Shown here piece after piece: positions 58,082-60,955 of a DNA stretch of 60,955 nucleotides. Made by a program: the position numbers and the translations under genes. The stretch is from NCBI GenBank assembly GCA_964416305.1, contig CAYQDM010000019.1, positions 1-60,955 of the forward strand. The letters are read 5' to 3'. The notes under the pieces are model-generated. The model searched no databases. It was not told the origin of the DNA and saw only the letters and a list, made by a program, of their open reading frames with translations. The stretch is from Acidaminobacter sp964416305 (GTDB taxonomy: Bacteria; Bacillota; Clostridia; Peptostreptococcales; Acidaminobacteraceae). Numbering within the stretch: position 1 is the stretch's first letter; every line of letters begins with the position of its first letter.

Positions 58082-60790
58082 GTGTCCAAATTTCAACCGA
58101 TGGTTCAGGCAAAAACCCTAGAAGTTGCTGATGAGAAGTTTTTATACTATGACATCAACGAACTTGAAGGCATGGGAATGGGCAAGGTCAGTCAGCTGCC
58201 TTATTCCATTAAGGTACTTCTCGAAGCTGCAATTCGCAATTACGATGAATTCGCGACGACGAAAGAACATGTGATGCAAATAGCAAAATGGGCGGAAGGC
58301 TATGGCAAAGGTCAGGAAATTCCTTTCCAGCCGGCTCGAATTGTCCTTCAGGATTTTACAGGTGTTCCCGTTGTCGTCGATCTTGCGGCTATGAGATCCT
58401 TCGTCGCGAAAATGGGGCAGGATCCAACCGTAGTCAATCCTTTGATCCCGGTGGACCTGGTCATTGACCACTCTGTCATGGTAGACTATTTTGGTTCGGA
58501 CGAGGCTATGGACTTAAACACCGAGCTGGAATTCCAGCGCAATGACGAGCGCTACAAATTCTTGAAATGGGCACAAAAATCATTTAAGAACTTCAAAGCG
58601 GTACCGCCTGCTTCCGGCATCATTCACCAGGTCAATCTCGAGTACCTCGCTACTGGCGTATTTAAGAAGGAAACGCCTGAGGGTGTGGTCGTCTATCCTG
58701 ACTCTCTGGTTGGTACGGATTCACACACCACTCAGATCAACGGCCTTGGCGTTGTGGGCTGGGGCGTTGGCGGCATTGAGGCGGAGGCCTGCATGCTCGG
58801 TCAGCCACTCTTCTTCGTTACACCTGAAGTCGTCGGCGTCAAACTGACCGGGAAACTTCCTGAGGGCGTCAACGCGACAGATCTGGCTTTAACTGTGACG
58901 GAAATGCTGAGAAAGCATAAGGTTGTAGATAAATTCGTCGAATTCTATGGCGAAGGCGTCCATGGCATGAGTTTGCCGGACCGCGCGACAGTGGCCAACA
59001 TGTCTCCGGAATATGGCGCAACCATGGGCTATTTCCCGGTAGATGATGAAACCATGAATTACATGCTTCAGACGGGCAGAGATGAGAAGCTGGTGGAACT
59101 TTGCCGCGCTTATTACAAAGCTCAGGGGATGTACAGTGTTCCCGGCGAGGCTGAGAAAGTTTATACCACAAAGCTTGAGCTGGACCTTTCAAAGGTGGAA
59201 CCTTCTCTTGCAGGACCAAAGCGTCCTCAGGACCGCGTGCCGCTTAGCGCCATGAAAGAGACTTTCAAAAAGGCGTTGTCAGCACCGGTTGCAGAACGGG
59301 GTTATGCCCTGGATGAGGCAGCTGCCTCCAAAACTGTGGACATCAAGTGGGAAGATGGTACAGTTGAAACGCTGCGTGCGGGCTCTGTTGCCATTGCGTC
59401 CATAACAAGCTGTACGAATACATCGAATCCGAGTGTCATGCTGGGTGCCGGACTTGTGGCGAAGAAAGCTGTCGCTATGGGCCTGAAGCCTCCTAAATAT
59501 GTGAAAACCAGCTTGACGCCGGGCTCACGCGTCGTCACGGAGTATCTGATTGCCGGCGGTGTCATGGAAGATTTGAAAAAGATTGGCTTCCATGTCACAG
59601 GCTATGGCTGCGGAACTTGTATTGGCAACTCCGGGCCGCTTCCGGCACCAGTTGCCAAGGCAGTTGACGAACATGACATGACGGTCGCTGCGGTCGTCAG
59701 TGCCAACAGAAACTTTGAAGGCCGTGTTCATGCTCAAGTTAAAGCCAACTTCCTGGCGTCTCCTATGCTGGTCGTCGTTTATGCGCTGGCTGGACGTGTC
59801 GATCTGGATTTTGCCACTGAGCCGGTGGCTTATAATGATAAGAATGAACCGGTTTACTTCAAGGATCTCTGGCCGACCAATGCTGAGATTCACGACCTGG
59901 TTAAGCAGACTGTCACGTCTGAAATGTTTAAATCCAGCTATGAAAAGATTTACAGTGCGAATCCTCAATGGGATGCGGTTGAAGTTGAAGAGAAAGCGCT
60001 TTACAGCTGGGATCCAAAATCCACTTATGTTCAGGAGCCGCCTTATTTTGAAGGGATGAAACCTGAAGTGGATGATATCAAACCTATTGAAAACGCGACA
60101 GTGCTCGGTGTCTTTGGCGACTCAATCACCACGGATCACCTGTCGCCGGCCGGCAATATTGGTGTCAACAGCCCAGCAGGGCAGTATCTGATTGCCAACG
60201 GCGTTGAGAAAGCAGACTTTAACTCTTATGGCGCTCGCCGAGGCAATCACGAAGTCATGATGCGCGGAACCCTGGCCAATATTCGGATTCGAAACGTTTT
60301 GGCGAATGGGAAAGAGGGTGGCTATACAACTTGCTTTATGAACAATGAAGTCATGCCAATCTACGATGCGGCTATGATGTACCAGGCAGATAACAGAAAC
60401 CTGATCATTCTGGCTGGCAAGGAATACGGCACCGGCAGTTCCCGTGACTGGGCGGCAAAAGGGGTTTATCTCCTCGGCGTGAAGGCAGTCATTGCTGAAA
60501 GCTATGAAAGAATTCACAGAAGCAATCTGATTGGCATGGGTGTGCTCCCGCTTCAGTTCGTCGAGGGTGAAAACCGCGAAAGCCACGGACTTACCGGGGA
60601 AGAGACCTTCTCTATTGCAGGCCTTTCAAATGATCTGAAGCCTAGGGCGCTGGTCGATGTCACAGCGGTTGCCAAGGATGGAACGACTAAGACCTTCAAG
60701 GTCCAAAGCAGAATCGACAGTTTGGTGGAAATCGACTACTATCGCAACGGCGGGATCTTGCAGAAGGTTCTAAGAGATATGACGAAGTAA
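58082..60790 (+). CDS. acnA: Aconitate hydratase A
   Basis: Interconverts citrate and isocitrate through an Fe-S cluster. The 902 aa protein has the AcnA layout: VPVVVDLAAMR and the IDHSVMVDYFG region, VYPDSLVGTDSHTTQINGLGVVGWGVGGIEAEACMLGQP, the cluster Cys in SITSCTNTSNPSVMLGAGL and in GYGCGTCIGNSGPLP, and the C-terminal swivelling domain with GDSITTDHLSPAGNI and GKEYGTGSSRDWAAKGV. Length matches IRP-type AcnA. GTG start with AGGAGG nine bases upstream. It is the last gene of the citrate locus. With icd it gives 2-oxoglutarate from imported citrate. Confidence 0.96.
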   Translation: MSKFQPMVQAKTLEVADEKFLYYDINELEGMGMGKVSQLPYSIKVLLEAAIRNYDEFATTKEHVMQIAKWAEGYGKGQEIPFQPARIVLQDFTGVPVVVDLAAMRSFVAKMGQDPTVVNPLIPVDLVIDHSVMVDYFGSDEAMDLNTELEFQRNDERYKFLKWAQKSFKNFKAVPPASGIIHQVNLEYLATGVFKKETPEGVVVYPDSLVGTDSHTTQINGLGVVGWGVGGIEAEACMLGQPLFFVTPEVVGVKLTGKLPEGVNATDLALTVTEMLRKHKVVDKFVEFYGEGVHGMSLPDRATVANMSPEYGATMGYFPVDDETMNYMLQTGRDEKLVELCRAYYKAQGMYSVPGEAEKVYTTKLELDLSKVEPSLAGPKRPQDRVPLSAMKETFKKALSAPVAERGYALDEAAASKTVDIKWEDGTVETLRAGSVAIASITSCTNTSNPSVMLGAGLVAKKAVAMGLKPPKYVKTSLTPGSRVVTEYLIAGGVMEDLKKIGFHVTGYGCGTCIGNSGPLPAPVAKAVDEHDMTVAAVVSANRNFEGRVHAQVKANFLASPMLVVVYALAGRVDLDFATEPVAYNDKNEPVYFKDLWPTNAEIHDLVKQTVTSEMFKSSYEKIYSANPQWDAVEVEEKALYSWDPKSTYVQEPPYFEGMKPEVDDIKPIENATVLGVFGDSITTDHLSPAGNIGVNSPAGQYLIANGVEKADFNSYGARRGNHEVMMRGTLANIRIRNVLANGKEGGYTTCFMNNEVMPIYDAAMMYQADNRNLIILAGKEYGTGSSRDWAAKGVYLLGVKAVIAESYERIHRSNLIGMGVLPLQFVEGENRESHGLTGEETFSIAGLSNDLKPRALVDVTAVAKDGTTKTFKVQSRIDSLVEIDYYRNGGILQKVLRDMTK

Positions 60791-60807
60791 TTTATAAGGG
60801 ATCGAAG

Positions 60808-60852
60808 AAAAGTGGAAGGGGCGGTGCCGCGGCACCCGCCCCTTCCACTTTT
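60808..60852 (+). terminator. Terminator after acnA
   Basis: AAAAGTGGAAGGGGCGG (60808-60824) pairs with CCGCCCCTTCCACTTTT (60836-60852), with TGCC/GGCA inside. T run at the 3' side. Confidence 0.92.
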
Positions 60853-60870
60853 CGGTGTATCATCTGGTGG

Positions 60871-60893
60871 AAATTGGTGCCTGGCACCAATTT
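60871..60893. repeat. Perfect palindrome of the GGTGCC family
   Basis: AAATTGGTGCC-T-GGCACCAATTT has 11-base arms and one central base. The GGTGCCTGGCACC centre is a relative of the GGTGTCAGACACC element at 35408-35648 and a widely scattered bacterial repeat. Confidence 0.88.
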
Positions 60894-60910
60894 CCTTTTA
60901 ATTGTAAAAC

Positions 60911-60940
60911 GAAAACCCCCGGTTCTACCGGGGGTTCTAA
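60911..60940. terminator. Terminator-like hairpin at the right edge
   Basis: AACCCCCGG (60914-60922) and CCGGGGGTT (60928-60936) with loop TTCTA, preceded by AAAA. It fits termination of a gene entering from the right on the minus strand. Confidence 0.75.
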
Positions 60941-60955
60941 AGAGCTTTAGCTTTG

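Overview
The window looks like a chromosomal segment of an anaerobic, fermentative Gram-positive bacterium of the class Clostridia. The reasons are strong AGGAGG-type ribosome binding sites, frequent GTG/TTG starts, lipoprotein-type solute-binding proteins, a heterodimeric ABC exporter, citrate lyase with a TTT transporter, tungstate uptake, and CoA-acylating aldehyde chemistry. I see no respiratory chain genes. An order close to Peptostreptococcales/Acidaminobacter is a guess, not a reading. No rRNA, tRNA or CRISPR array was recognised. A 100-N assembly gap lies at 35471-35570.

Layout. (1) 1-3.3 kb: the 3' end of a group II intron, a tiny membrane protein, an M24 peptidase and an ABC-F ATPase. 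(2) 3.4-10.4 kb: a tungstate/molybdate and pterin-cofactor operon (tupABC, moeA, a MoeA-binding-protein fusion, moaC, a MOSC protein) behind a Moco/Tuco-like riboswitch and a terminator/antiterminator. (3) 10.5-14.7 kb: a cation exchanger, a DUF6544 protein, a GluQ-RS, a chorismate mutase-shikimate kinase fusion and a NifX/NifB-type protein. (4) 14.8-28.7 kb: the most intriguing block. It holds type I dehydroquinate dehydratase, a metal TIM-barrel enzyme of the dehydroshikimate dehydratase/IolE type, an HMG-CoA-lyase-like enzyme, a ThDP enzyme, a TRAP transporter, an MFS carrier, an IclR regulator, an NAD-type shikimate/quinate dehydrogenase, a CoA-acylating aldehyde dehydrogenase and a GntR regulator. 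A shared palindrome (TTCCG...CGGAA) lies in the first promoters. I read this block as a candidate fermentative pathway for quinate/shikimate-like hydroaromatic acids, possibly opening the ring without aromatising it. (5) 28.7-46 kb: housekeeping and accessory genes: a two-component system, a cysteine hydrolase, BipA/TypA with a leader attenuator, a YbaK protein, a MarR-controlled ABC exporter beside a palindromic tandem array, a SsuABC-like importer, RmlB, a secreted unknown, a polyferredoxin and a cupin. (6) 45.8-60.8 kb: a citrate utilisation locus with a LysR regulator, citDEF, tctCBA, an AbrB-type membrane protein, citC, icd, citXG and aconitase.

A genome-scale signal cuts across all of this. 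The non-palindromic 11-mer TGCCGATGGTC occurs 12 times exactly (both strands, four different codon readings, genes and spacers) and at least eight more times with one mismatch, where about 0.03 exact copies are expected. One near-copy pair forms an inverted-repeat terminator. This resembles the way uptake sequences are used in Neisseria and Haemophilus. Exact copies are missing from blocks 4 and most of 6, which fits later arrival of those catabolic loci.
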